Virus record (IMG/VR): IMGVR_UViG_3300021197_001489 | Coordinates: 124,001-188,000 of that record | DNA length: 64,000 nt | DNA from: a virus | Reading direction: 5' to 3' (one strand) | In this document: piece after piece, positions 51,454 to 60,612 of the stretch | How positions within the stretch are numbered: the stretch's first letter is position 1 | How the letters are laid out: each line of letters starts with the position of its first letter | Notes under the pieces: generated by a model | What the model was told of the DNA's origin: nothing | The model's database searches: none | The model's input: the letters and a program-made list of their open reading frames with translations, nothing else | Program-made: the position numbers and the translations under genes

Positions 51454-52278
51454 ATGCTGATAAATGATTTAGAATACTATACCCGCAAATCCAATTATGT
51501 AAATCAGTATAGCGGTATGGATGATCCACAACATCATGACCGTGATTTTTATGATTATCCAATTCAAGATTTTGATTATCAATTTAACAGTTGGGGCTTT
51601 AGAGGACCTGAGTATGAACAGTACCGTGATAAGCCTGTTAATATTTGCGTAGGTGATAGTTTTACAGTTAACCTTGGCGGTCCAGTTGAACACAGTTGGT
51701 GTAGTCAGTTAGCGGCGCATTTTTCAATCCCAACTCTAAACTTAGGGATGGATGGTGCTGGTAACGATGCGCTGCATTTAGTACATAGTCGGGCTTGCGA
51801 ATTATTTGATGTACAAAATACCTTTGTTATGTATTCTTATCTACATCGCAGACTAAAGGACGGTGTGTTTGCACAACATGTAGATGGGGACGAAGAAAAT
51901 TTTTCTTACTTCTTACAACATCGACTGAACAATGCAATTGAATGTGCATTACCAATGTGGAACTGGACTGAAAGTGAAAAAACATTTTTACATGATCAAA
52001 ACGTTTACTTTTTCGATACCAAGATGTACTTTGCTGACTACCAACACATAGATAGAAAGCACATTGTCAAGCAAGACTACAACAATCTAAAAGGTCCTGA
52101 TTGGCCTACATTGGAAGATTTTCAAAACGGAGCAGATCCGCATAGCGATATGTTCACTAAGCAATTTGGTCAATTTATATCTCACAGTTGTCATATGAAC
52201 CGTGATGGTCACCACAACAGCTTTGCTATCAACAAGCAGTATGCTGACTGGCTGTACAAAGAATCAAATAAAGGTTGA
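51454..52278 (+). CDS. SGNH/GDSL-type hydrolase-like protein
   Basis: A 274-residue protein. NICVGDSFTVN gives block I (GDS, Ser69), LNLGMDGAGND at about 96-105 fits the block with the oxyanion Gly/Asn, and NRDGHHNS near the C-terminus (Asp251, His253/254) matches the DxxH block, so the catalytic set of SGNH esterases or lipases is present. Such enzymes remove acyl groups from lipids or polysaccharides. No signal peptide is seen, so it would act in the host cytoplasm or as a virion part. It sits between neck and nucleotide-metabolism genes. Confidence 0.65.
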   Translation: MLINDLEYYTRKSNYVNQYSGMDDPQHHDRDFYDYPIQDFDYQFNSWGFRGPEYEQYRDKPVNICVGDSFTVNLGGPVEHSWCSQLAAHFSIPTLNLGMDGAGNDALHLVHSRACELFDVQNTFVMYSYLHRRLKDGVFAQHVDGDEENFSYFLQHRLNNAIECALPMWNWTESEKTFLHDQNVYFFDTKMYFADYQHIDRKHIVKQDYNNLKGPDWPTLEDFQNGADPHSDMFTKQFGQFISHSCHMNRDGHHNSFAINKQYADWLYKESNKG

Positions 52279-52302
52279 CAACAATTGTTATTCTGTTAAA
52301 CT
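52275..52302 (+). promoter_or_regulatory. Sigma70-type promoter for the DexA-like gene
   Basis: TTGACA at 52275-52280 (overlapping the stop of the SGNH gene) and TAAACT at 52297-52302, spacer 16. The predicted start lies on the ATG at 52309, so the message would be leaderless. Confidence 0.65.
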
Positions 52303-52308
52303 AAAAGC

Positions 52309-52833
52309 ATGACAGATATTATGATTGACTTGGAAACTGTGAGTACAACGCCTAATGCTTGTATCCTCACCATCGCCGCCCAGACTTTTGATCCAACTGG
52401 CTCTGGGTACCTTCCACAAGACTACTATGCTCGTGTTGACATTGATAGCCAACCCAATCGAGATGTTGATGATGCCACTGTTGAGTGGTGGGCTTCACAA
52501 CCAGCCGAAGCACAAGCTGAAGCATTTGGCGAAGACGGCCGCATCCCACTTAGACAAGCACTAGAGGAGCTGGGCAAACTGTGTTTCCACTGTGATCTTA
52601 TCTGGGCAAATGGTACAACATTTGACATGGTTATACTTGAAAATGCATACAAGCAAGAAGGCATCCCAGTACCATGGCAGTTTTGGCGTGTGCGTGATGC
52701 AAGAACGGTATATAGTTTGTATCCTGACTTGCCTAAACCAAAAGCTAGTCACCATGCATTAGAAGATTGCAAACGGCAAATTGATCTTTTGCAGCAAACA
52801 TTACAGCACCTTGGAGTAGTAAAATTACGATGA
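52309..52833 (+). CDS. dexA: DexA-like 3'-5' exonuclease
   Basis: A 174-residue DEDD-family exonuclease. IMIDLETV gives Asp7 and Glu9; ANGTTFDMVILE gives Asp106; SHHALEDCKRQ gives His148/149 and Asp153, the full set of catalytic acids with the DEDDh histidine. T4 DexA (227 residues) has the same order (IIDFETMG, SFDFPILV, HDSIHDC). It probably degrades single-stranded DNA or trims ends. It has no visible Shine-Dalgarno; the promoter places the start at the ATG. Confidence 0.8.
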   Translation: MTDIMIDLETVSTTPNACILTIAAQTFDPTGSGYLPQDYYARVDIDSQPNRDVDDATVEWWASQPAEAQAEAFGEDGRIPLRQALEELGKLCFHCDLIWANGTTFDMVILENAYKQEGIPVPWQFWRVRDARTVYSLYPDLPKPKASHHALEDCKRQIDLLQQTLQHLGVVKLR

Positions 52834-52845
52834 TGCATATACCAA

Positions 52846-53559
52846 ATGCTTAAAATGCTACGCTGGGTAGGCGGCTATGGCGGCGATACAATCCTTTCTT
52901 CATTATTATCGGTTAATACAGATGTGTTGTCTAATATTGATTGTGTAAAAATAGCAAACAACGGGCAATCGATTGTAGAGCCTAACAGAGAACATATTCT
53001 ATTTGATTTAACACAGTCACACAGAGTACCAATTCCAGCTGACATTGCTTTATTAGAAGAAAAAATTGAAACAACAATCAATGATACTCAAACTCATCTT
53101 ATAAAAAATCATTATTATCTGCCTTTCTTGGACAAGTATAGCGATCATATGGTTGATATTGTTAGTACAAACAATTTTTTAAGTTTTACAACTGGTGCAA
53201 ATTTTTACAAGAATTATAAATGGTCTTCAAAATTTCTAAGAGACACAGACAACATTTATAAAATTTTAGAGCAGAAAGATAAAGTTGAAGCTGACAATTA
53301 TATGATATGGCAGCTTGCAGTATCTCACTACAAGCTCAATTGTAAAAGGCATAAATCAAAAAACAAAATTGTACTAGACAAATGGATCAACTCGCAATAT
53401 AATAATATACTAGGGTATGATTTTGATCGCAGCATGCGGGATCATTGGATAGAAAAAAATCAGTACTTACTAAACAAAAGTAATTCCAACATTGAAAAAA
53501 TTTGTGAGTTAGTAAAGCAACAAATTCCGTATAATGAAATAAGAAAGCAGTTAATATGA
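52846..53559 (+). CDS. Unknown protein
   Basis: A 237-residue protein beginning LKMLRWVGGYGGDTILSSLL. The glycine-rich start resembles a phosphate- or PAPS-binding loop of sulfotransferase-type proteins (GGxGG followed by S/T), but the rest does not allow a firm call. It is low in GC, rich in Asn, Lys and Tyr, and unlike its neighbours in composition, which hints at recent transfer. It overlaps the gp1 gene by ATGA and so is probably expressed with it. Confidence 0.5.
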   Translation: MLKMLRWVGGYGGDTILSSLLSVNTDVLSNIDCVKIANNGQSIVEPNREHILFDLTQSHRVPIPADIALLEEKIETTINDTQTHLIKNHYYLPFLDKYSDHMVDIVSTNNFLSFTTGANFYKNYKWSSKFLRDTDNIYKILEQKDKVEADNYMIWQLAVSHYKLNCKRHKSKNKIVLDKWINSQYNNILGYDFDRSMRDHWIEKNQYLLNKSNSNIEKICELVKQQIPYNEIRKQLI

Positions 53560-54173
53560 TTATCGGACTATGCGGATTAATTGGTGCCGGAAAAGGAACA
53601 GTAAGCGATATCCTGGTTGAACAAGGATTTACCAAAGTAAGTTTTGCTGACAAACTCAAGGATGGCGTTGCTGATATTTTTGGGTGGGATAGAGCGTTAC
53701 TAGAAGGAGACACTGATGAGTCAAGACAATGGCGAGAGCAAAGAGACGACTTTTGGAGTGCTGAAACGGAAATGGAAATCACTCCTCGTTTGGTGCTTCA
53801 GTTATTTGGTACTGATTGCATGCGTAATGGCTTCTATGAAGGCATCTGGGTAAGCACACTGAAGAAAAGAATCATAGACCATCCTGGAGACTATGTGATT
53901 CCTGATGTCCGGTTCCGCAATGAACAAAACATGATTCGTGAACTTGGTGGACAAATTTGGCGTGTACAACGTGGTGACATTCCTGAGTGGTATGGTTGTG
54001 CTATGTTAGACAATACTACTGGCAGCACTCTAATGGAAGCATATGATGTACACTCAAGCGAATATAAATGGATAGACATGAACAATAAATTTGATGCTAC
54101 GTTTTACAACGAAAACACTATTGAAGATCTAAAAAATCTAGTCCTCGCTGAGATCGCCAACTTGCCACGGTAA
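53556..54173 (+). CDS. 1: gp1, deoxynucleoside monophosphate kinase
   Basis: A 205-residue protein with P-loop GLIGAGKGT (7-15) and a T4 gp1-like layout: SFADKLKDGVADIFGWDRALLEG and LFGTDCMRNGF, then YVIPDVRFRNE with the conserved Arg pair. It phosphorylates dNMPs (in T4: dTMP, dGMP and hm-dCMP) to dNDPs for phage DNA synthesis. T4 gp1 has 241 residues. Coupled to the unknown gene upstream. The last 36 bases overlap the minus-strand HNH-like gene. Confidence 0.88.
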   Translation: MIIGLCGLIGAGKGTVSDILVEQGFTKVSFADKLKDGVADIFGWDRALLEGDTDESRQWREQRDDFWSAETEMEITPRLVLQLFGTDCMRNGFYEGIWVSTLKKRIIDHPGDYVIPDVRFRNEQNMIRELGGQIWRVQRGDIPEWYGCAMLDNTTGSTLMEAYDVHSSEYKWIDMNNKFDATFYNENTIEDLKNLVLAEIANLPR

Positions 54174-54482
54174 ATCCAATCTGGTAATTTCTACAGTACA
54201 GTTCAAACACACATTTCTCAAATTAGTAAGATTGCTATTATTGAGATTTCCGTCCAAGTGATATACCAATATCTGTGCGCCACTCACTGCTCTAAACCCG
54301 CACCTATCACATTCTAGTTTTTTCTTAAATCCGCTTTGTTGCCATCTTGGTTTTGGTACTCGCATCTTCCTATTTTTTCGTTCACAACTGTCGCAGCGTT
54401 TGCGATAGTGTGTTCTATTGCCTTTTCGATAGTTTATAGCGGCAAGTTTACGGTTACATGCGGTGCATAGAGGGCGATCCAT
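54138..54482 (-). CDS. HNH-like zinc-binding protein
   Basis: A 114-residue protein from the ATG at 54480-54482 (MDRPLCTACNRKLAAINY); a longer start at 54527 adds 15 residues of doubtful value. Paired cysteines CTAC, CDSC, CDRC and CLNC make two zinc-ribbon-like sites. ILVYHLDGNLNNSNLTNLR matches the histidine and Asn of an HNH core (HxDxNxxN). Such proteins occur near sheath or terminase genes of T4-like marine phages and may be homing-type endonucleases or packaging-associated nucleases. It converges on gp1 with a 36-base overlap. Confidence 0.65.
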   Translation of the reverse strand: MDRPLCTACNRKLAAINYRKGNRTHYRKRCDSCERKNRKMRVPKPRWQQSGFKKKLECDRCGFRAVSGAQILVYHLDGNLNNSNLTNLRNVCLNCTVEITRLDLPWQVGDLSED

Positions 54483-54487
54483 GGCGA

Positions 54488-54495
54488 TATTTATC
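54488..54495 (-). promoter_or_regulatory. Late promoter-like element for the HNH-like gene
   Basis: GATAAATA on the minus strand five bases before the ATG at 54482; a transcript would be leaderless. Confidence 0.4.
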
Positions 54496-54544
54496 TTAAA
54501 ACCTTTGCAAAGGGCAGCTTTAACCACCGGATTTTATAGATTTT

Positions 54545-54552
54545 AATAAATA
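54545..54552 (+). promoter_or_regulatory. T4-type late promoter for gp18
   Basis: AATAAATA, 36 bases before the sheath ATG; AAGGAAGAG follows as ribosome site. Confidence 0.65.
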
Positions 54553-54588
54553 TCGTTAGAGAATAATTTTTATAAAGGAAGAGAAAAC

Positions 54589-57500
54589 ATGGCACTAACA
54601 TCCCCAGGCGTAGAAGTTACCATAATTGACGAAAGTAACTATCTACCAGCCCCAACTAATTCAGTTCCGTTTATCCTTGTTGCAACTGCACAAAACAAGG
54701 TCAGTGGAGCAGGTGTCGGCGTAGCTGCTGGCACAACAGCAGCCAATGCAAACAAGCCTTACTTGATCACATCACAAAGAGATCTGGCAGCAACATTTGG
54801 CACACCGTTCTTCTACAGCACCAGTGCTGGTACAAGCATCAACGGTTACGAGCTTAACGAATACGGATTGCTTGCTGCATACTCAGTATTGGGTATTAGC
54901 AATAGAGCATACATTCAGAGAGCCGACATTGACCTCAGTGAGCTAACAGCTTCTTTGCAGCGTCCTAAGGGCGATCCTGCTAACGGAGCATACTGGTTAG
55001 ACACTGGTTTAACAACCTGGGGCACTTTTGAGTGGAGTGCTGTTACTGAAACATTTGCAGCTAAAACTCCACTTGCTATCACTAACACAAGTGACCTAGA
55101 TGGTGGCGTGCCTAAAACTTCAATTGGTAGTATTGGCGACTATGCAGTAGTTACAACCAATTTAAACAATCCAGTGTACTATAAGACACCAGGAAACACA
55201 GCAGCCAGTGTTACAGCTAACACTTGGGTATTAGTAGGCAGTGACGAATGGAAAAATTCATGGCCAACAGTGACTAGTACAGTAAGTAACCCAACATTGA
55301 CTAGCGGTAACAGTATCATATTAAACGATATTACAGTTACACTGGCAGGAACAACAATAACAGCTATGGCTTCTGATATTAACAGTGCCTCTGTCCCAGG
55401 CGTAGTTGCTACTGTTTCGAATGGCAAGTTAAACATCTTTGTTGACAGTGCTGGATCAAACGATGGTTCAACTGATGACGGCAATGGTATTATGATGGTT
55501 GAAAATGGTAACAATGCTACACTGCTCACTGAGCTAGGCATTACAGCAAGTGATACCAAGCCTTATTTTGCTCCAGTATTGCAGATGTCGGCTAGCTATA
55601 GCAACCCAAGTTGGGCAGCGACAGGCACAGAGCCACATCCAACAGGCAGTGTGTGGGCTAAGACCAACAATGTTAACTCAGGTGCAAACATAGTTGTTAG
55701 CAGCTACGATGCAACAACTGATACTTTTGTAACACAGAATACACCAGTTTACGCAAACGATCAAACAGCATTAAAAAATCTTGATCCAGCAGGCGGCGGA
55801 ACTAACATTGCAGCCGGAGCACTTTATGTACAAAATGACGTAAGCGGCAACGACACTTACACTTACAAGGTGTTTGAAAGATACGCAACCGGTGCAACAT
55901 TGGTCACAGGAACAGATACTGCTCCAGTTTTTGTAAACTCAGAAACATTTACTATTCAAGCAAGTGCAAAAAATAGCACAGTGCTTACAACCGCAGTAAC
56001 AGCACAACTAGGTGGCACTGCTGCCGCAGACTTTGTTGCAGCATTTACCGCAGCAAACGTTGCGAATACTACAGCAAGAGTGCTATCAACTGGTGCAGTT
56101 CAAGTTGAACACACCCAAGGCGGCACTATTGTACTTACAGACACAAGTGGTACGCCAGTAGTAGACGCAGGCATTACAACCGCAGTTACAACTGGTCAAG
56201 TCCGAACCGAAAGTTCCGGTGTACTGTTAAGCAACTGGATTCCACTAGGATTTGGGTTAACACCAGTTTACGTTGCAAAAGATGAAGCACCAAGTACTGA
56301 TCCAGCAGACGGCACAAGATGGTATTACAGTGCAACTGATGAAGTTGATATCTTGATTCAAAGTGGCGGTACTTGGAAAGGTTACCAAAATGTTACTTCA
56401 GACATTAGAGGATTCAACCTTTCAACCACAAATGCTACAGGCCCAATTGTTGCTGCATCTGCGCCAACAACACAGAACGATACTGCTAAGAGTGCATTGG
56501 TGTATGGCGATCTTTGGTTAAGCACAGCAGACTTAGACAACTATCCTATACTTTACAGATGGCAGAGTGTTGATTCAGTGGATCAATGGGTGTTAATTGA
56601 CAATTCAGATCAAACCACACAGAATGGTATACTGTTTGCTGATGTACGTTGGGCCGGCAACGGAACAACTGATCCAATAACAGACACAAAGCCAACCATT
56701 GTTAGTTTGCTAACTAGCAATTATGTTGACTTGGACAAGCCAGATCCTACACTGTATCCAGAAGGCTGTTTAGTTTGGAACATGAGACGTTCGGGCTTTA
56801 ATGTAAAATCTTACGAAGTTGATTATTTTAACGCCTCAGACTTCCCATTCTCTACGTATGGTGCATTGCCTACAGTGAAAGATGCATGGGTAACAGCAAG
56901 CGGATTACAAAGTAACGGTGCTATGTATGCAGGACGCAAAGCTGTAAGAGCAATTGTTGTTGCAGCAATGAAATCCAGTATTGACGGCGCACAGGAACTT
57001 CGTGAAGAGCAAAAGATATACAACTTGATTGCATGTCCAAACTACGAAGAACTTGCAACCAACATGGTAGCACTGAACAACGAGCGAAACAACACAGCAT
57101 TTGTTATCGGCGACACACCACTGCGTCTAGAAGACACTGGCACAGATATTGTTAACTGGGCAACCAATGCTAACGGTGACGGCTTAACGGTAGCAGATCC
57201 ATACTTTGGTGTGTTCTATCCAAGTTGTCAAACAACTGACCTAAGCGGTGCTACAGTAGTTGCTCCACCAAGTCATATGATTTTGAGAACGATAGTGCGT
57301 TCTGATGATGTTGCTTATCCATGGTTAGCACCAGCAGGTACAAGACGTGGTACAGTAGACAACGCAAGCCAGTTAGGTTATATTAACGCACAAACAGGTG
57401 AGTTTGTACAAACAGCAATTCGCCAAGGACTGCGTGATACACTGTATGAGAACAGCATCAACCCAATTACCTTTATCCCAGGTAGTGGCATTCTCAACTA

Positions 57501-57876
57501 CGGTAACAAAACAACATTCACACAGAGTTCACTGGATAGAATTAACGTTGCAAGACTTGTTGCATTCATTCGTGGAAGACTTGAAGTTATCGGCAAGAAC
57601 TTTGTGTTTGAACCAAACGATCAAACAACACGCGATGAAATCAAAAACTCAATTGAGAGCTTGATGATTGATCTTGTAGCAAAGCGCGGACTATATGATT
57701 ACTTGGTAGTATGTGATGAATCAAACAACACACCGGCTAGAATTGATAGAAACGAACTATACGTTGACGTTGCTATTGAGCCAGTGAAAGCTGTTGAATT
57801 CATCTACATTCCAGTCAGGATCAAGAACACAGGTGAAATTGCAGCAGGTAATGTAGCAAGCGCATCCGCAGTTTAA
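54589..57876 (+). CDS. 18: gp18, contractile tail sheath protein
   Basis: A 1095-residue sheath protein. The start MALTSPGVEVTIIDES is the SPGV(E/Q) signature of T4-type sheaths, and YELNEYGLLAAYSVLGISNRAYIQRADID corresponds to the following domain. The C-terminal core (about 790-1080) contains KAVRAIVVAAMKSS, YNLIACPNYEEL, PWLAPAGTRRG and ARLVAFIRGRLEV, typical of the conserved sheath C-terminal domain that forms the contractile lattice. T4 gp18 is 659 residues; an extra 400 or so residues in the middle (about 110-640) are beta-rich, fibre-like and surface-exposed by analogy. A late promoter precedes it and a terminator follows. Confidence 0.9.
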   Translation: MALTSPGVEVTIIDESNYLPAPTNSVPFILVATAQNKVSGAGVGVAAGTTAANANKPYLITSQRDLAATFGTPFFYSTSAGTSINGYELNEYGLLAAYSVLGISNRAYIQRADIDLSELTASLQRPKGDPANGAYWLDTGLTTWGTFEWSAVTETFAAKTPLAITNTSDLDGGVPKTSIGSIGDYAVVTTNLNNPVYYKTPGNTAASVTANTWVLVGSDEWKNSWPTVTSTVSNPTLTSGNSIILNDITVTLAGTTITAMASDINSASVPGVVATVSNGKLNIFVDSAGSNDGSTDDGNGIMMVENGNNATLLTELGITASDTKPYFAPVLQMSASYSNPSWAATGTEPHPTGSVWAKTNNVNSGANIVVSSYDATTDTFVTQNTPVYANDQTALKNLDPAGGGTNIAAGALYVQNDVSGNDTYTYKVFERYATGATLVTGTDTAPVFVNSETFTIQASAKNSTVLTTAVTAQLGGTAAADFVAAFTAANVANTTARVLSTGAVQVEHTQGGTIVLTDTSGTPVVDAGITTAVTTGQVRTESSGVLLSNWIPLGFGLTPVYVAKDEAPSTDPADGTRWYYSATDEVDILIQSGGTWKGYQNVTSDIRGFNLSTTNATGPIVAASAPTTQNDTAKSALVYGDLWLSTADLDNYPILYRWQSVDSVDQWVLIDNSDQTTQNGILFADVRWAGNGTTDPITDTKPTIVSLLTSNYVDLDKPDPTLYPEGCLVWNMRRSGFNVKSYEVDYFNASDFPFSTYGALPTVKDAWVTASGLQSNGAMYAGRKAVRAIVVAAMKSSIDGAQELREEQKIYNLIACPNYEELATNMVALNNERNNTAFVIGDTPLRLEDTGTDIVNWATNANGDGLTVADPYFGVFYPSCQTTDLSGATVVAPPSHMILRTIVRSDDVAYPWLAPAGTRRGTVDNASQLGYINAQTGEFVQTAIRQGLRDTLYENSINPITFIPGSGILNYGNKTTFTQSSLDRINVARLVAFIRGRLEVIGKNFVFEPNDQTTRDEIKNSIESLMIDLVAKRGLYDYLVVCDESNNTPARIDRNELYVDVAIEPVKAVEFIYIPVRIKNTGEIAAGNVASASAV

Positions 57877-57894
57877 AGCACACACAACACAGAT

Positions 57895-57920
57895 AAATGA
57901 GGTTTCGGCCTCATTTTTTT
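57895..57920 (+). terminator. Terminator after gp18
   Basis: AAATGAGG, loop TTTCGG, CCTCATTT and a T run. It separates the sheath transcript from that of the tube gene, which has its own late promoter. Confidence 0.88.
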
Positions 57921-57933
57921 GTGGCTAATTTTA

Positions 57934-57941
57934 GATAAATA
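57934..57941 (+). promoter_or_regulatory. T4-type late promoter for gp19
   Basis: GATAAATA followed by a leader with AGGAGAA before the ATG at 57967. Confidence 0.7.
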
Positions 57942-57966
57942 ACTATTGTAATAGGAGAATTATAAC

Positions 57967-58584
57967 ATGGCCGTATCATCGCTAACAAGAATGACAGTGC
58001 CTTTGGCCAGTGACCAATCAAGTCCAACCCAAGGTCTGTTAATGCCAAAACTAAAATACCGCTACCGTGTGGTATTTGAAAACCTTGGTGTAACTACACC
58101 TAGAACAGAGCTTACCAAACAGGTAATGACATTTAATCGTCCAACGATTAACTTTGAAGAGATTGAAATTCCAATCTACAACAGTCGTATGTATCTAGCA
58201 GGACGTCAAACATGGGATGCAGTAGGTGCAACTTTCCGTGACGATGCCGGCGGACACGTTAGTCGACTGATTGGAGAGCAATTACAAAAGCAAATGGATA
58301 CCATGGAGCAGGCTTCAGCTAGTTCTGGTATTGATTACAAGTTCACTACACGTTGTGAAGTACTTGACGGTGGCAACGGCACAAGCGCACCAGTTGTACT
58401 TGAGACTTGGGAACTATATGGTTGCTTCTTAGTAAGTGCTAACTATGGTGATCTTGATTATGGTTCAAACGATCCAGCAACTATTGAAATATCAATTCGC
58501 TATGATAATGCTGTTCAAACACCACTTGGTACAGGCATTGGCTCTACAGTAGGAAGAACACTAGGCGACGTCGTAACTGGCTAA
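57967..58584 (+). CDS. 19: gp19, tail tube protein
   Basis: A 205-residue protein, near T4 gp19 (163). LKYRYRVVFENLG, MTFNRPTINFEEIEIPIYNSRMYLAG and LETWELYGCFLVSANYGDLDYGSND are the conserved strands of the tube monomer, which stacks in hexameric rings to form the DNA channel within the sheath. It follows gp18 as in all T4-like phages. Confidence 0.92.
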   Translation: MAVSSLTRMTVPLASDQSSPTQGLLMPKLKYRYRVVFENLGVTTPRTELTKQVMTFNRPTINFEEIEIPIYNSRMYLAGRQTWDAVGATFRDDAGGHVSRLIGEQLQKQMDTMEQASASSGIDYKFTTRCEVLDGGNGTSAPVVLETWELYGCFLVSANYGDLDYGSNDPATIEISIRYDNAVQTPLGTGIGSTVGRTLGDVVTG

Positions 58585-58597
58585 TAAGGAGTAACTT

Positions 58598-59794
58598 ATG
58601 GCCTTTGGTGAAGACTTTCTTAAAGGATTTTTTGGCAGCGATTTCTTAAAAGACTATACGCATGCTAGCAAGACGTTCCGTAGCGATAACGGTGCGCTTG
58701 CTCCGCGCAGGAAATTTCTTTTCCATGTTGTGTTCAATCTAAATGTGCAACAAATTCCGCAGTTGCGCAACGTATTTCAAACACAAGACCTGGACAACCT
58801 AAGTTTGCTAGTAAAAGAAGTTAAACTTCCTAGCTACAAGTTCAGTGTTGACACAATGAATCAGTATAACAGAAAACGTAAAGTTCAAACACAAATTGAA
58901 TATGATCCAATTACATGTATTATGCATGATGATGCAAGCGACCTATCTAGAGAAATGTGGTACAACTACTATGCGTATTACTACAAAGATGCCAGTCAGA
59001 AATATTGGGATGCCGCAGTAACCAATGGCAGTATGGGACAGAATGCGCAGGGTGTTAACCCGGGTGCTGCATATCCATACAACTACAGAGATATCTACAC
59101 ACAAGATAGAGAAATAAACGACTGGGGCTACATAGGCGAAAGTTATACAGACGGCGCAAGAGCAGGCAAACCAGCATTTTTCCGCGACATTACAATCTTT
59201 GGCTTCAATGATCACAAATGGGCAGCATACACACTGATTAACCCTATTATCAGCTCGTTCGAGCATGATACCTACAACTACACCGAAGGTGCTGGCATTA
59301 TGCAAAATACTTTTACCTTTGATTATGAAACAGTTAAGTACTATAACGGAGCTCTTACAGGTACCAAACCAGATGGCGGCATACCGAGCTTTGCAAATCC
59401 TGGTAGTTATGATACAGTGCAGTCACCGTTGTCTCGCCCAGGCAGCGCGGGTACTATATTTGGTAATGGCGGCTTGATTGACGCGGCAGCAGGTATTGTT
59501 ACAGATTTAAGTGCTGGAAATTTAGCTGGTGTTGTTGGTGCAATACAAAAAGGCGGAACAGCATTTGAAACGTTTAGAGGTAGAGATTTGCAATCAATAT
59601 TGAAAACAGAATCACGTGACATATTAAGAAACACAATCAAGCAGGATTTACCAGGCGCAGCCCGCGGTGCGCTATTTCCAAAGGCACCTGTGCAACAAGC
59701 AGTTGGTATCAATGCTCCAGCTACACCAAAATCAGCAACGGCTACAGTAAGCAACGGCCCTATTACAGTTCCTAGCCAGACCAAGGTACAATAA
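58598..59794 (+). CDS. Tail-tube-like protein, gp54/gp48-type initiator candidate
   Basis: A 398-residue protein with a tube-like N-terminal half: RRKFLFHVVFNLN, KEVKLPSYKFSVDTMNQYNRKRKVQTQIEYDPITCIMHDD, and FRDITIFGFNDHKWAAYTLINPIISSFEHDTYNY, the same beta pattern as gp19 and as the T4 proteins gp48/gp54 that cap the baseplate and nucleate the tube. The C-terminal 150 residues are Gly/Ala-rich and basic. Position just after gp19 fits either an initiator or an inner-tail protein. The choice between gp48 and gp54 cannot be made from sequence alone. Confidence 0.55.
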   Translation: MAFGEDFLKGFFGSDFLKDYTHASKTFRSDNGALAPRRKFLFHVVFNLNVQQIPQLRNVFQTQDLDNLSLLVKEVKLPSYKFSVDTMNQYNRKRKVQTQIEYDPITCIMHDDASDLSREMWYNYYAYYYKDASQKYWDAAVTNGSMGQNAQGVNPGAAYPYNYRDIYTQDREINDWGYIGESYTDGARAGKPAFFRDITIFGFNDHKWAAYTLINPIISSFEHDTYNYTEGAGIMQNTFTFDYETVKYYNGALTGTKPDGGIPSFANPGSYDTVQSPLSRPGSAGTIFGNGGLIDAAAGIVTDLSAGNLAGVVGAIQKGGTAFETFRGRDLQSILKTESRDILRNTIKQDLPGAARGALFPKAPVQQAVGINAPATPKSATATVSNGPITVPSQTKVQ

Positions 59795-59796
59795 CA

Positions 59797-60156
59797 ATGA
59801 CAACAGTAAATTACACAAATCCCAAAACCGATCCTACAGTCAGGGTATTTGATGAATTTTACCAACGTGAATTGGTCATTGATGCAAACATCTATGACAA
59901 TGTACTAAGTTTCTTTAATAGTATCTTTGCTGATCCACTAGCTGCTAAAAACTTTACGCTTACAGTTTTTACTATCAGTGAAGATTCAGGTACACCTGTT
60001 GAGACATTGTTGACCGAACTGAGCGACCAAAACCAAGTGCAAATTACAGCAACCCTTGCATATTACCTAAATAACCTACGCAGCAATAGCACACTGCTAG
60101 GAATTAAGACCACAGCAACTCCAAATCAATTCGCAGCCCGCAACGTCTTCATATAG
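59797..60156 (+). CDS. Small virion protein, unknown role
   Basis: A 119-residue protein (MTTVNYTNPKTDPTVRVFDEFY...), alternating strands and one helix. It stands two bases behind the tube-like gene and seven before gp4, within a run of tail and head-completion genes. Proteins of this type occur in the same place in marine T4-like phages. No motif recognised. Confidence 0.6.
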   Translation: MTTVNYTNPKTDPTVRVFDEFYQRELVIDANIYDNVLSFFNSIFADPLAAKNFTLTVFTISEDSGTPVETLLTELSDQNQVQITATLAYYLNNLRSNSTLLGIKTTATPNQFAARNVFI

Positions 60157-60163
60157 GTGACCT

Positions 60164-60604
60164 ATGGCTAATAACTATCAGCAAGGTTACTACACAGTTC
60201 TAAATCAAGCAAAGTATGCAGGCAAAAAAGCACCCAAATACCGTAGTGGATGGGAATTGGCTTTCATGCGTTTCTGCGACAGCAACGATAACATTGTAAG
60301 TTGGGCAAGCGAAAGTCTTGTTATTCCTTATCGGAATCCACTTACTGGTAAACCAACACGCTACATTCCAGACTTTCTCATACAGTACAAGAATAGGCAC
60401 AATCAAGTTATTACAGAGTTAATTGAAATTAAACCCAAGAAACAAAGTATACTGGAAAGCAAAGCATCAAACAGAGACAAAGCAATTGTTGCGGTAAATT
60501 ATGCTAAGTGGGACGCTGCTACCAAATGGTGTGCAAGAAACGGTTTAAAATTTAGAGTGATAACAGAAGACGATATCTTCCGTCAAGGCGGCAAACGCCG
60601 GTAA
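60164..60604 (+). CDS. 4: gp4, head completion protein
   Basis: A 146-residue protein matching T4 gp4 (150) over its length: YRSGWELAFMRFCDSNDNIVSWASE, PYRNPLTGKPTRYIPDF, LIEIKPKKQS and then AVNYAKWDAATKWCARNGLKFRVITE. The E...D...ExK pattern is nuclease-like (PD-(D/E)xK), in line with a role trimming DNA at the portal before tails attach. AGGTGA precedes the start. Confidence 0.9.
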   Translation: MANNYQQGYYTVLNQAKYAGKKAPKYRSGWELAFMRFCDSNDNIVSWASESLVIPYRNPLTGKPTRYIPDFLIQYKNRHNQVITELIEIKPKKQSILESKASNRDKAIVAVNYAKWDAATKWCARNGLKFRVITEDDIFRQGGKRR

Positions 60605-60607
60605 ATA
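60600..60607 (+). promoter_or_regulatory. Late promoter-like element before gp16
   Basis: GGTAAATA spans the gp4 stop and lies five bases before the gp16 ATG (60613), so only a leaderless start would serve gp16. Confidence 0.35.
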
Positions 60608-60612
60608 CCCAT

